Positions 8,358-18,500 of a DNA stretch of 64,000 nucleotides are shown here, piece by piece. Source of the DNA: Candidatus Aminicenantota bacterium (GTDB lineage Bacteria > Acidobacteriota > Aminicenantia > Aminicenantales > UBA4085); NCBI GenBank assembly GCA_003141555.1, contig PLMN01000011.1:62001-126000 (forward strand), given 5' to 3'. Under the pieces are notes generated by a model, which had not been told where the DNA came from, ran no database searches, and was given only the letters and a program-made list of their open reading frames with translations. How positions within the stretch are numbered: position 1 is the stretch's first letter; every line of letters begins with the position of its first letter. Position numbers and translations under genes: made by a program.

Positions 8358-8801
8358 TCAGATGAACAAGCGGCGGTCGTCTTTGACGGTGTTGAGGACG
8401 AGGTGGGTCGACGTCCGGTCGATGAAGGGCAGGCCGGTGAGCTTCTTGAGGAAGCGGTTGAGGTCGTCGCGGCCCTTGAAATAGGCGATGACGAGCGAAT
8501 CCCATTCGCCCGTGATATCGAACACGGCCGCGACCTGCGGATCGGCCGCGATCTTTTTCTGGGTCTCGAGGAGCTTGCCCTGCGAAATGCGCAGCGAGAT
8601 CACGGCGGTGAGATCGTAGCCGAAATGGGCGGGATCGACGACGGGGATATAGCCCTTGATGGCTCCCCGGCTCTCAAGCTTCTTGATGATATTCATGACC
8701 GCCGTCGCCGACGTCCCGATGTCCTTGGCGATTTCCCGGTAACTCTTCCGGGCGTTCTGATTCAGAGCCCTGACGATCTTTTTTGCGAGTTCATCGCTCA
8801 C
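8358..8801 (-). CDS. Lrp/AsnC-family transcriptional regulator
   Basis: This 147-residue protein has an N-terminal winged helix-turn-helix (SYREIAKDIGTSATAVMNII, about 20-40) and a C-terminal RAM ligand-binding domain (about 65-140). It starts at GTG with an AGGAGG site. It is divergent from glnA and the two promoters share a palindrome, so it probably controls itself and glutamine synthetase in response to an amino acid. Which amino acid it binds cannot be read from the sequence. Confidence 0.9.
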   Translation of the reverse strand: MSDELAKKIVRALNQNARKSYREIAKDIGTSATAVMNIIKKLESRGAIKGYIPVVDPAHFGYDLTAVISLRISQGKLLETQKKIAADPQVAAVFDITGEWDSLVIAYFKGRDDLNRFLKKLTGLPFIDRTSTHLVLNTVKDDRRLFI

Positions 8802-8817
8802 GGTCGCCTCCTAGCTC

Positions 8818-8846
8818 ATTATCTCAGTCAACTTTGCAAATGTCAA
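8818..8846 (-). promoter_or_regulatory. Sigma-70 promoter of the lrp-like gene
   Basis: On the minus strand TTGACA (8841-8846) is followed by 17 bp and GATAAT (8818-8823). The -35 hexamer lies inside the left arm of the palindrome at 8838-8872. Confidence 0.6.
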
Positions 8847-8872
8847 CAATATATGATGATATATTGACATTT
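8838..8872. promoter_or_regulatory. Palindromic operator between lrp and glnA
   Basis: AAATGTCAA (8838-8846) and TTGACATTT (8864-8872) are perfect inverted arms around a 17-bp AT-rich centre. The arm spacing places both half-sites on one DNA face, as for a dimeric regulator. Each arm contains the -35 hexamer of one of the two divergent promoters. Binding by the neighbouring Lrp-like protein is the simplest idea. Confidence 0.6.
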
Positions 8873-8892
8873 GATTCAGAATTGTTTATTTA
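8864..8892 (+). promoter_or_regulatory. Sigma-70 promoter of glnA
   Basis: A perfect TTGACA (8864-8869) in the right arm of the palindrome is 17 bp from TATTTA (8887-8892). The -10 is weak, which would suit an activated promoter. The leader is about 26 nt and contains AAAGGAG. Confidence 0.45.
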
Positions 8893-8924
8893 TTGTGACA
8901 ATTGATTGTAAAAGGAGAGGCGTT

Positions 8925-10328
8925 ATGAATTACCAGAATGATGACAACCGCAAAAATTTCGGCTTCCTGAACGAAGAGGAGGTCCTCAAGGCGGTTCTCG
9001 ACCCGGCCCGCAAGATCGAATTCATCCGGATCATCTTCCCCGACATCCTCGGCCGGCCCATGGATTTTTCGTTTCCGAGCGCCGAGCTCGAGAAGGCCTT
9101 CGCCGAGGGCAAGGGCTTCGACGGCTCCTCGGTCGAAGGCTTCGTCCGGATCGAGGAAAGCGACCTGAACATCAAGCCCGACCCGAAGACCTGCCGCATC
9201 TTCCCCTGGGAGTACAAGGGCTTCGCCGAGGACACGACCTGGCGCGAGGCGGTCATGTTCGGCGACATCATGACCCCCGATGGGAGGCCCTACATGGGCG
9301 ACTCGCGCTACGCCCTGAAGCGCGCCCTGAGGACCGCGGCCGAGGCCGGCTTCGACGACTTCAAGGTCGGGCCGGAGCTCGAGTTCTTCATCTTCGCCAA
9401 CGACCGCGAGCCCGTCCCGCTCGACGAGGGCGGCTACTTCTTCGCCGGCCGCCACGGCGAGATTCGCAAGGAGATCCAACTCCTCCTGAAAAAGATGGGC
9501 ATCCCGTCGGAATACGATCACCATGAGGTCGCCCACGGCCAGCACGAAATCGACCTCCGCTACGCGAACGCCCTGGATATGGCCGACATCGGCATGATCT
9601 TCCGCTACATGGTCAAGCGGGTGGCCCGGATGCACAACCTCTACGCGACGTTCATGCCCAAGCCGATCAACGGCCAGAACGGCAGCGGGATGCACGTCCA
9701 CCAGTCCCTCTGGGCGGGCAAAGCCAACCTCTTCTTCGACCCGAACGGGGCCGATCACCTGAGCGACACGGCCCGGGCCTATATCGCCGGTCTGACCACC
9801 CATGCCCGCGAGATCTGCGCCGTCTTCAGCCAATGGGTCAACTCCTACAAGCGGCTGATCGAGGGCTACGAGGCGCCGGTCTACATCGCCTGGGGCCAGA
9901 AGAACCGCTCGGCCTACATCCGCGTCCCCCGCTATCAGCCGGGCAAGGAGATCGCGACCCGCATCGAGCTGCGCTCGCCCGACCCCGGCTGCAACATCTA
10001 TCTCGCCTTCGCCGCGATGCTGGCCGCCGGCCTGTCCGGCATCCGCGAGCGCTACCCTCTTCCCGACCCGGTCGAGGAGAACATCTATGACATGAGCGGC
10101 GCCCGGCAGAAGAAGTTCAGGATCCAGACCCTGCCCCGGGACCTGGATGAAGCCGTCCGGCTCATGGAAAAGAGCGACCTCGTCCGGGGCGCGCTCGGCG
10201 ATCACATCTTCGAAAAGTTCATCGCCAACAAGCGGGACGAGATCGCCGATTACACGAAGAACGTCGGCTCGGAGTTCGACACCCAGGTGAGCGATTACGA
10301 GATCGGCCGCTACCTGCCCTTCCTTTAA
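8925..10328 (+). CDS. glnA: Glutamine synthetase type I
   Basis: A 467-residue type I glutamine synthetase, which makes glutamine from glutamate, ammonia and ATP. Recognisable motifs are FDGSSVEGF (N-terminal beta-grasp), NGQNGSGMHVHQS (ATP/metal site), NRSAYIRVPRY and ATRIELRSPDPGCN in the catalytic barrel. The start is ATG 8925 behind AAAGGAG rather than upstream TTG 8871, which is inside the promoter. The Lrp-like regulator gene is divergent, and the shared operator suggests amino-acid-dependent control. Confidence 0.96.
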   Translation: MNYQNDDNRKNFGFLNEEEVLKAVLDPARKIEFIRIIFPDILGRPMDFSFPSAELEKAFAEGKGFDGSSVEGFVRIEESDLNIKPDPKTCRIFPWEYKGFAEDTTWREAVMFGDIMTPDGRPYMGDSRYALKRALRTAAEAGFDDFKVGPELEFFIFANDREPVPLDEGGYFFAGRHGEIRKEIQLLLKKMGIPSEYDHHEVAHGQHEIDLRYANALDMADIGMIFRYMVKRVARMHNLYATFMPKPINGQNGSGMHVHQSLWAGKANLFFDPNGADHLSDTARAYIAGLTTHAREICAVFSQWVNSYKRLIEGYEAPVYIAWGQKNRSAYIRVPRYQPGKEIATRIELRSPDPGCNIYLAFAAMLAAGLSGIRERYPLPDPVEENIYDMSGARQKKFRIQTLPRDLDEAVRLMEKSDLVRGALGDHIFEKFIANKRDEIADYTKNVGSEFDTQVSDYEIGRYLPFL

Positions 10329-11522
10329 TTAAAAGTAGGAGAGGGCGGCGCCGAGGTCCCGGCGGCGGATGTCGGGGACGTCCGGCTCGGGACACCATGT
10401 CCGCGAAACCTTGATATCCAGGACGGCGAATTCCCGCCGCGGCAGGGCCAGATCGATGTCGCGCCAGCCGTGATCGCGGCTTTCGACGGACTCCGCCCCA
10501 CCGTCCCGCACCGCGAATTCCACCGTGACGGGCCGGCCCGCAATATCCGGATGATGGCAGGCCGCCCGCAGGGAGAGACGGCTTCGGCCGCGGACCTCGA
10601 CCACGTCCCGGGCCTCCGCCCGGGTCCATCGGACCCACATGTCGCCCCAGCGCTCCCATTCGAAGAATCCCCGGGGCAGCCCCGGAACGGCTTCGATCCT
10701 CTTCAGCAGGCGACGCTCCGTTCCGTGCCCGCCGAAGCGTCCCGCCTTGACGAACAGGAAGAACGACCGGCGCGGATATTCGAACGCCGCGTCGAACTTT
10801 TCATGGAGAACCTTCTCCGCGCCTCCCAGCCGCCGCAAGCCCGCCCGGGCGAAGGCGGCTTCCCACCAGGAGATGGTCGCGTGGGTCAGGTGGCCGAGAT
10901 GCGGCCGTCCCCGGTCGTCGAGGGGGATGTTCCTGAACGGAAGGCCCGCGGCCGCATCCCGGCGCCACTCCTCGTAGGCGAGCGGGTAGAGCTCGGGCCC
11001 GAAGCCGTTCGGACCATAGGCCGGGACGACCGTGAACAGGAGGCCGCCCGGCTCCAGGGCCGCGGCGAGGTTCGCCAGCATCCTGGGGACGCTGTCCGGC
11101 GGCACATGCTCTAAGATGTCCAGGGCGAGGACCAGGTCGTAAGGCCGCCCGGGAGGGGCGAGGTCGAGGACATCGCCCCATCGCACCCAAGCCTTTGCGG
11201 CGGGGTGGGCGTTCTCGACGCACCACCGCGAGAAGTCGAAGCCGTCCGCCTCGACGCCCCACCCCCGGAGGGCCTTGACCAGGAGCCCCATGGCGCACCC
11301 CGCCTCGAGGGCGCGCCGCGGCCCGAAGCACAGGGAGAGGAAGGCGGCCGTGGCGCGCTTGTCCTCGCCGTCGTCGTAGATGATGGCGCTGTCGATATCG
11401 CTCGCCGGCGGCCGGTAGTAGTCCGGGCCGTAGAAGTCGCCCTGGAGGTCCGCGCGGTAGAGGGCCGCGTAGTCGGGCACGCCGGGCGTCATCGGGCCTT
11501 TCTTCGGCGGGTTCTCGGTCAT
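10329..11522 (-). CDS. Class I SAM-dependent methyltransferase with C-terminal beta domain
   Basis: This 397-residue protein has motif I ALEAGCAMG (about 92-100) and the downstream acidic stretch DLVLALDILEHVPP, typical of Rossmann-fold methyltransferases acting on small molecules, lipids or glycans. The last 120 residues form a beta-rich appendage not recognised. The stop codon directly abuts the convergent glnA stop. The substrate is unknown. A good minus-strand promoter (11567-11595) precedes it, so it is probably transcribed alone. Confidence 0.75.
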   Translation of the reverse strand: MTENPPKKGPMTPGVPDYAALYRADLQGDFYGPDYYRPPASDIDSAIIYDDGEDKRATAAFLSLCFGPRRALEAGCAMGLLVKALRGWGVEADGFDFSRWCVENAHPAAKAWVRWGDVLDLAPPGRPYDLVLALDILEHVPPDSVPRMLANLAAALEPGGLLFTVVPAYGPNGFGPELYPLAYEEWRRDAAAGLPFRNIPLDDRGRPHLGHLTHATISWWEAAFARAGLRRLGGAEKVLHEKFDAAFEYPRRSFFLFVKAGRFGGHGTERRLLKRIEAVPGLPRGFFEWERWGDMWVRWTRAEARDVVEVRGRSRLSLRAACHHPDIAGRPVTVEFAVRDGGAESVESRDHGWRDIDLALPRREFAVLDIKVSRTWCPEPDVPDIRRRDLGAALSYF

Positions 11523-11566
11523 CGGGAGCTTGGGCCGAGCCGGGCGTCATCCCCGGCCGGCGTCCC

Positions 11567-11595
11567 ATTATTCTTCAATCGCCTCGCTTTTTCAA
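11567..11595 (-). promoter_or_regulatory. Sigma-70 promoter of the methyltransferase gene
   Basis: On the minus strand TTGAAA (11590-11595) is followed after 17 bp by AATAAT (11567-11572). Confidence 0.5.
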
Positions 11596-11607
11596 GCCGA
11601 GGTATGT

Positions 11608-11613
11608 TATAAA
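11608..11613 (+). promoter_or_regulatory. -10 element before the M50 protease gene
   Basis: TATAAA lies about 17 bp before the ATG at 11630. No convincing -35 was found. The leader would be about 10 nt and has no Shine-Dalgarno sequence. Confidence 0.35.
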
Positions 11614-11629
11614 TAGCGCTTGGTTTGCG

Positions 11630-12327
11630 ATGAATGTCCTATCCATAGCGATGCAGCTGTTCGTGGTGCTGTTTGCCATCACGATCCATGAGGCGGCCCA
11701 CGGCTGGGCCGCGTTCCGCCTAGGCGACCCGACCGCCCACAACCTCGGGCGTGTAACCCTGAACCCGATCGTCCATATCGACCCCATTTTCACCATCGCC
11801 GTCCCGGTCCTTCTGACCCTGCTGGGCATGCCGGCCTTCGGCGCGGCCAAGCCCGTCCCGGTCAACCCCTACAACCTCCGCAACCCGCGGCGGGACAGCC
11901 TCTGGATCTCTCTCGCCGGCCCGGCCGCCAATGGCTTAGCCGCGCTCGGGGCGTTCGTCCTCCTCCTCATCCTCAAGCTCGCCGACCCGGGGGTCAACCG
12001 CTTCCTGAAGGTCATCAGCCGAACGCTGTTCAAGAGCCCGGAAATGCTCCGGGCCGCCCTGCCCAAGGGGATCTTTCCTCTCGAGGGCCTGGCCCTCATC
12101 CTTTATTTCGTCGTCCTGATCAACATCTACCTGGCCGTCTTCAACCTTATCCCCATTCCCCCGCTCGACGGGAGTGGAATCCTCATGGGGATCCTGCCGG
12201 AGAAGTACGCCGACCGCTACGAGCGCCTCAGGCCGTACGGCTTCTTCCTGGTGATGGCCCTCATCATGATGGGAGTCCTGACCATGATCGTCGCCCCGAT
12301 CGAAATCTTCATCGACGTGATCCTCGG

Positions 12328-12331
<4 letters not shown>
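11630..12331 (+). CDS. Site-2 protease family (M50) membrane metalloprotease
   Basis: A 233-residue integral membrane protein with the zinc motif HEAAH at about residue 20 in the first helix and the third ligand motif NLIPIPPLDGS near 180. This is the short form without a PDZ domain, common in bacteria upstream of trpS and scpA. It would cleave membrane-embedded substrates; none can be named. Its end overlaps the trpS start by 4 bp (ATGA), so the two are co-translated. Confidence 0.9.
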
Positions 12332-13320
<989 letters not shown>

Positions 13321-13324
13321 GGCG

Positions 13325-14070
<746 letters not shown>

Positions 14071-14074
<4 letters not shown>

Positions 14075-14610
14075 TGGACAAGCTACAGCAGACCCTCGAG
14101 GCCCTCATCTTCATTTCAGTCGAACCCCTGACGCCGGCCAAGATGGCCGAAGTCCTGCCCGACGTGCCTCCCGAGGAGATCGCCCGGGCCCTCCAGGACC
14201 TCTTGGCCGCCTACGAGAACTCCGAGCGCGCGATCCGCATCATCCCCTCGGCGGGAGGGTATGTCTTTTCGACCAAGCCGGAATTCGATCCTCCGGTCCG
14301 GAAGCTCCTCCAGATCGAGCGCCGCAAGAAGCTTTCGGGCCAGGCCCTCGAGGCGCTCTCGGCCGTGGCCTATCACCAGCCGGTGACCCAGGCCGAGATC
14401 GCCGCCATCCGGGCGGTGGACTCGAGCTACGCCCTTCACACCCTGCTCGAGAACAAGCTGATCAAAATCGTCGGGCGCAAGGAGGCCCCGGGCCGGCCTC
14501 TCCTCTACCGGACGACCGAGAAATTCCTGGCCTATTTCGGATTGAACGCGATCGAAGATCTGCCTTCGGCCGAAGAGCTCAAAAAGCTCATGCAGGAAGA
14601 GAACGCGTGA
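14071..14610 (+). CDS. scpB: Segregation and condensation protein B
   Basis: This 179-residue protein is the partner of ScpA in the condensin complex. It contains two winged-helix domains and the family motifs ALEALSAVAYHQPVTQAEI and GRPLLYRTTEKFL. The stop codon overlaps the GTG start of the next gene, which indicates translational coupling with ggt. Confidence 0.94.
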
Positions 14611-16424
14611 CCCGGCCGAGTCGTCCGGATCGGCCCGGCCGAGTCGTCTGCGACCGCAGGGCTGCGGCCGTCGCCTTAGCGCTTGGCCTGGCCCTCGGCC
14701 CCGCCGCCGCCTGCCGCCCGCAGGTCGCCCCTTCGTCGCCGTCCTCGGCGGCGACGAGCCCGTCCGGGACGACCGCGTCGCCCGCGACAACCGGGTTGTT
14801 CGACCCCCACGCTCCTTTTAATTATGTCGGCCGGAAAGGCATGGTCGTTGCGGCCCATCCCCTCGCCGCCCAGGCCGGCCTCGACATGCTGAAGGCCGGC
14901 GGCAATGCCGTCGACGCCGCCGTCGCGACCGCCTTCGCTCTGAACGCGGCCGAGCCGTTCGCCTCGGGCATCGGCGGGGGCGGGTTCATGCTCATCTACC
15001 TCGCGAGCTCAGGCAAGGCCACGGTGATCAATTTCCGGGAAAAGGCGCCGGTCGCCGCCGCGCCGGACATGTTCGCCGACAAGGGAAAAGCTCAGGCCGA
15101 ATGGCGCCAGGAGCGCGGCACGGCCGTCGCCGTGCCCGGCATGCTGGCCGGGTGGAGCTACGCCCTGGGCAAGTACGGGACGAAGAGCCTGGCCGAAGCC
15201 GCCGCGCGCGGGATCGAGATCGCCGAGAAGGGTTTCCCGGTCGGCGCGACGTTCAGCCAGATCGATAAGGACGAATACGAGAAGCTCGCCAGGAACGGGG
15301 GCGAGGGCACGGCTTACTTGAACGGAGGCGTGCCGTATGAGCCGGGAGAAGTCCTCCGGAACCCGGCGCTGGCCGCGACGCTCCGACTCGTCGCGGCGCG
15401 CGGCGTCGACGAGTTCTACAAGGGCGGGATCGCCCGGAAGATCGTGGAGGCCGTCCGGGCGAAGGCGGGAGCGATGACCCTCGACGACCTGGCGGCTTAC
15501 CGCGCGGTCGAGGTCGAGCCCCTCAGCGGCACCTACAAAGGCGCCCTGATCTACACGATCCCGCCGCCGGGGACGGGCGGCCTGCACCTCCTCCAGCTCC
15601 TGTCGATCGCCGAAGGCTGGCCGCTCAAGGCCTGGGGGCATAACAGCCCGGCCTATATCCATCACCTGGCCGAAGCCATGCGCTTCGTGTTCGCCGACAA
15701 GGAGCGCTTCGACGGCGATCCCGACTTCGTGAGCCTCCCTCTCGAGCGCCTCCTGTCCAAGGACCACGCCCGCGAGATTCGGGAAAGGATCTCCGCGGAC
15801 AAACTCGCCGGCGCCTACGAGACGGGGCCGGCAGACTCCGTCGCGGACTGCAAGGGGAACACCACCCACGTGGGCGTCATCGACAAGGACGGGAACATCG
15901 TCGCCCTGACCCAGTCGATCAACGACTTTTTCGGGACCGGGATCGTCCCGGAAGGGACCGGATTCCTGCTGAACGATCATATGGCCGACTTCGCGGTCGA
16001 TCCGAAATCGCCGAACGCGCCCAACCCCGGCCGCCGCCCCGCGAGCAACATGGCCCCGATGATCATGTTCAAGGACGGGGCGCCGTATCTTTCGCTCGGC
16101 TCGCCCGGCGGCTTGCGCATCTTCCCCTCGCTCGCCCAGATCGTCCTCAACGCGGTCGAGTTCGGGATGTCGCTCGACGAGGCCATCGAGGCCCCCCGCT
16201 TCTTCACGGACGCGGCCGACGGGAAGGCGCAGCCCATGGCGGTCGAGTCCCGCATCCCCGGCCATGTCCTCCGGGTCTTGGAGGCGTTGGGGCACCGGAT
16301 CGCGCTCAAAGAGCCGTTCGACAAGTATTTCGGCGGCGCGCAGGGGATCATGGTCCTCCGCGACCGCAAGATCATCCACGGCGGCGCCGATTCGCGGCGC
16401 GACGGCGTCGGCGCCGGATACTGA
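14607..16424 (+). CDS. ggt: Gamma-glutamyltransferase, probable lipoprotein
   Basis: A 605-residue precursor of a self-processing N-terminal nucleophile hydrolase that cleaves gamma-glutamyl bonds such as those in glutathione. The predicted processing site is before Thr419 in NTTHVGV. GTGFLLNDHM and the glycine-rich ERGTAVAVPGM are also typical. A hydrophobic segment ending PAAAC (Cys36) looks like a lipobox, so the enzyme is probably anchored outside the inner membrane. GTG 14607 overlaps the scpB stop. It is followed by a transporter/deacylase group, which suggests released products are taken up. Confidence 0.93.
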   Translation: MTRPSRPDRPGRVVCDRRAAAVALALGLALGPAAACRPQVAPSSPSSAATSPSGTTASPATTGLFDPHAPFNYVGRKGMVVAAHPLAAQAGLDMLKAGGNAVDAAVATAFALNAAEPFASGIGGGGFMLIYLASSGKATVINFREKAPVAAAPDMFADKGKAQAEWRQERGTAVAVPGMLAGWSYALGKYGTKSLAEAAARGIEIAEKGFPVGATFSQIDKDEYEKLARNGGEGTAYLNGGVPYEPGEVLRNPALAATLRLVAARGVDEFYKGGIARKIVEAVRAKAGAMTLDDLAAYRAVEVEPLSGTYKGALIYTIPPPGTGGLHLLQLLSIAEGWPLKAWGHNSPAYIHHLAEAMRFVFADKERFDGDPDFVSLPLERLLSKDHAREIRERISADKLAGAYETGPADSVADCKGNTTHVGVIDKDGNIVALTQSINDFFGTGIVPEGTGFLLNDHMADFAVDPKSPNAPNPGRRPASNMAPMIMFKDGAPYLSLGSPGGLRIFPSLAQIVLNAVEFGMSLDEAIEAPRFFTDAADGKAQPMAVESRIPGHVLRVLEALGHRIALKEPFDKYFGGAQGIMVLRDRKIIHGGADSRRDGVGAGY

Positions 16425-16505
16425 AGACGACCGCGGCGAAGCGGGAGCCGGAGCCTCCTCCCTTCGCCGGGGAAAAAAGACGCGCCGGGAAAGGAGCGGG
16501 CCCGC

Positions 16506-17069
16506 ATGAAAAAGACAGGCGTCCTCGTCATCCTCGCCGGGCTCCTGGCCGGAGTCGCGGCCGGCGGCCAGGCCGCCCCGGCCGTCCCGCCCGCCTTCGA
16601 AACGCCCCTCCTCCTCACGTCGGCCGGGCAGAGCGCCGATGTCTCCCTCGCGGCGACCCTGGCCCGCAGGGGCGGGCTTCCGGCGACGCTGGCCAAGGCC
16701 GCGGAAGGCAAGGACCTGGCCGGCTACAAGACGCTCGTCCTCGTGCTCGGGGCCAGCATGAAAGGCCTGGGCGCGGCCGGGCTGGATACGGCCAAAGAGA
16801 AGAACCGCGTCCGCGCCCTCCTGGCCGCGGCGAAATCCCTGTCCATGCCCGTCCTCTGCCTCCATCTCGGCGGGGAACAGCGGCGGGGCGAGCTGACGGA
16901 CGAGATGATCAAGGAGTTCCTGCCGTCGGCGAGAATGGCCATCGTCGTCGCCTCGGGCGACAAGGACGGGCTCTTCGCCCGGATTTGCCGGGAGAAGGCC
17001 ATCCCCCTGAAAGTGGTGGAGAAAACGCTGGACGCCGTCGAGCCCCTGAAAGCGGCGTTCGGGAAATAG
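16506..17069 (+). CDS. Exported DUF6305-family protein
   Basis: This 187-residue protein has a signal peptide (MKKTGVLVIL to about residue 24). The mature part carries the DUF6305 motifs LLTSAGQSADVS, LVLVLGASMKGLGAAG, CLHLGGEQRRGELTD and VASGDKDGLF. The family is annotated without function and recurs beside TRAP-type large permeases. Here it precedes such a permease, a small membrane peptide and a hydrolase on the same strand. It may be a periplasmic component of that transporter, which is inference. Confidence 0.75.
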   Translation: MKKTGVLVILAGLLAGVAAGGQAAPAVPPAFETPLLLTSAGQSADVSLAATLARRGGLPATLAKAAEGKDLAGYKTLVLVLGASMKGLGAAGLDTAKEKNRVRALLAAAKSLSMPVLCLHLGGEQRRGELTDEMIKEFLPSARMAIVVASGDKDGLFARICREKAIPLKVVEKTLDAVEPLKAAFGK

Positions 17070-17094
17070 GAGCCCCGCCGCTCCCTCCCACCCG

Positions 17095-18354
17095 ATGTCC
17101 GAGCCCCTGGTCCTGCTGGTGATGGTCGGCGCGTTCGCCGGGCTGACCCTCCGCTTCAAGCTCCCGCTCGGCGTCGCCCTCGCCCTGGCCGCGGCCGCGG
17201 GCGCCCTGGCCGGCGGGCAGGGACTTGCCCTGAGGCACCTGGTCGAAGGGGCGTTCGGGTTCTTCGACATCATCCTCATCCTCGCCTCGGCCATGATCTT
17301 CATGAAGGTCCTCGAGGAGTCCGGGACTCTCGACGCCCTCGCGGCCGCGATCCTGAGGACGTTCCGGAGAAGCCGGACGGGCCTGCTCCTGACGCTTATG
17401 CTCCTGATGATGTTCCCAGGCATGATCACGGGCAGCTCGCTGGCCGCCGCCCTGAGCACGGGCCCGATCGTCGCCCCCGTCCTCCTGAAGCTCGGCCTGC
17501 CCCGAGCCAGGACGGCCGCGTTCGTGGCCTTGGGCGCCGTCCTGGGGATGATCGCCCCGCCGGTCAACATCCTGGTCATGATCATGGGCGCGGGGGTCGA
17601 CATGCCTTACGTCGGCCTCACCCTGCCCCTCCTGATCATCTCCGTCCCGGTCGCGGTCTTTACCGCGCTCTGGATCGGGCGGGGGCGGATGCGGATTCCT
17701 CCCCTCGATGAATTGAAAACCCTTCTCCCCGGGGCATCCCCATCCTTCAAGCTCTATCTCCCCCTCCTCCTCGTGCCTGCCCTGATGATCCTCGAAAACA
17801 TCCATCCGCGCGGTCTTCCCGGCCTCGGCCTGCCCGTGATCTTCCTCGCCGGAAGCCTGGTCGGGGCGGTCTGCGGACGCCGATTCAACATCCTCAAGGC
17901 GACGCAGCGGGCCGTCGAGCAGGCGATGCCCATCCTTTCCATCCTGGCGGGCGTGGGCATGTTCATCCAGGTCATGACCCTCACCGGGGCGCGGGGCTGG
18001 ACGGTGCTGGCCTTCCTCTCGCTGCCGCCCGCGCTCCTTTTTGCCGGCCTGGCCGTCGGCCTGCCGCTCTTCGGAGGCATCTCGGCCTTCGGCTCGGCCT
18101 CGGTCCTTGGCGTCCCATTCCTGCTGGCCCTCGTCAACCGCAACGCTCTCATCACCGCCGCCGCCTTGTCCGCCCTGGCGGGGCTCGGCGATCTCGTCCC
18201 TCCCGCGGCCATGGCCGCCCGGTTTTCGGCCCAGGTCTCCGGAGAAGAAAGCCTGGCCCCGGTGCTCCGGGCCTGCGCCGGGCCGGCCCTCGCCCTCCTC
18301 GCCTGGAGCCTCGTGGTCCTGTTGGCCTCGCCCATCCTGGAGAGGATCCTCTGA
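17095..18354 (+). CDS. TRAP transporter large permease (DctM-like)
   Basis: A 419-residue hydrophobic protein with about 11-12 membrane helices. It shows DctM-type features: an N-terminal module, then FPGMITGSSLAAA and LGMIAPPVNILVM, resembling the substrate-binding hairpins of ion transporter superfamily permeases. No classic DctP binding protein or DctQ gene is adjacent. The DUF6305 protein upstream and the 47-residue peptide downstream are in the positions these would occupy. The substrate is unknown; linkage with ggt and a deacylase suggests an amino-acid derivative. Confidence 0.75.
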   Translation: MSEPLVLLVMVGAFAGLTLRFKLPLGVALALAAAAGALAGGQGLALRHLVEGAFGFFDIILILASAMIFMKVLEESGTLDALAAAILRTFRRSRTGLLLTLMLLMMFPGMITGSSLAAALSTGPIVAPVLLKLGLPRARTAAFVALGAVLGMIAPPVNILVMIMGAGVDMPYVGLTLPLLIISVPVAVFTALWIGRGRMRIPPLDELKTLLPGASPSFKLYLPLLLVPALMILENIHPRGLPGLGLPVIFLAGSLVGAVCGRRFNILKATQRAVEQAMPILSILAGVGMFIQVMTLTGARGWTVLAFLSLPPALLFAGLAVGLPLFGGISAFGSASVLGVPFLLALVNRNALITAAALSALAGLGDLVPPAAMAARFSAQVSGEESLAPVLRACAGPALALLAWSLVVLLASPILERIL

Positions 18355-18356
18355 TC

Positions 18357-18500
18357 ATGCGCCTCGTCTACCACCTGATCGTCCTCGCTCTCGCCGCCCA
18401 CACGGCCTGGTATCTTTTCCGCGAGAAGGATTTCTGGAAACAGGCGGGCGCAGCCCTGGTCCTGATCCTCTTCCTCCTGAGGCTCGTCTTAGTGAAATGA
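18357..18500 (+). CDS. 47-residue membrane peptide
   Basis: This short ORF starts ATG two bases after the permease stop and its stop overlaps the next start (ATGA), so it is tightly coupled on both sides. The peptide starts MRLVYHLIVL, has two hydrophobic segments (about 3-20 and 31-46) separated by FREKDFWKQ, and ends LVLVK. It could be a reduced DctQ-like small subunit or a stabilising peptide for the permease. No family is recognised. The tight coupling argues it is real. Confidence 0.7.
   Translation: MRLVYHLIVLALAAHTAWYLFREKDFWKQAGAALVLILFLLRLVLVK

Noticed and set aside
15009-17603. 864-codon minus-strand open frame opposite ggt and downstream genes
   Set aside because: No domain or motif; a GC-rich shadow of ggt, the DUF6305 gene and the permease gene.
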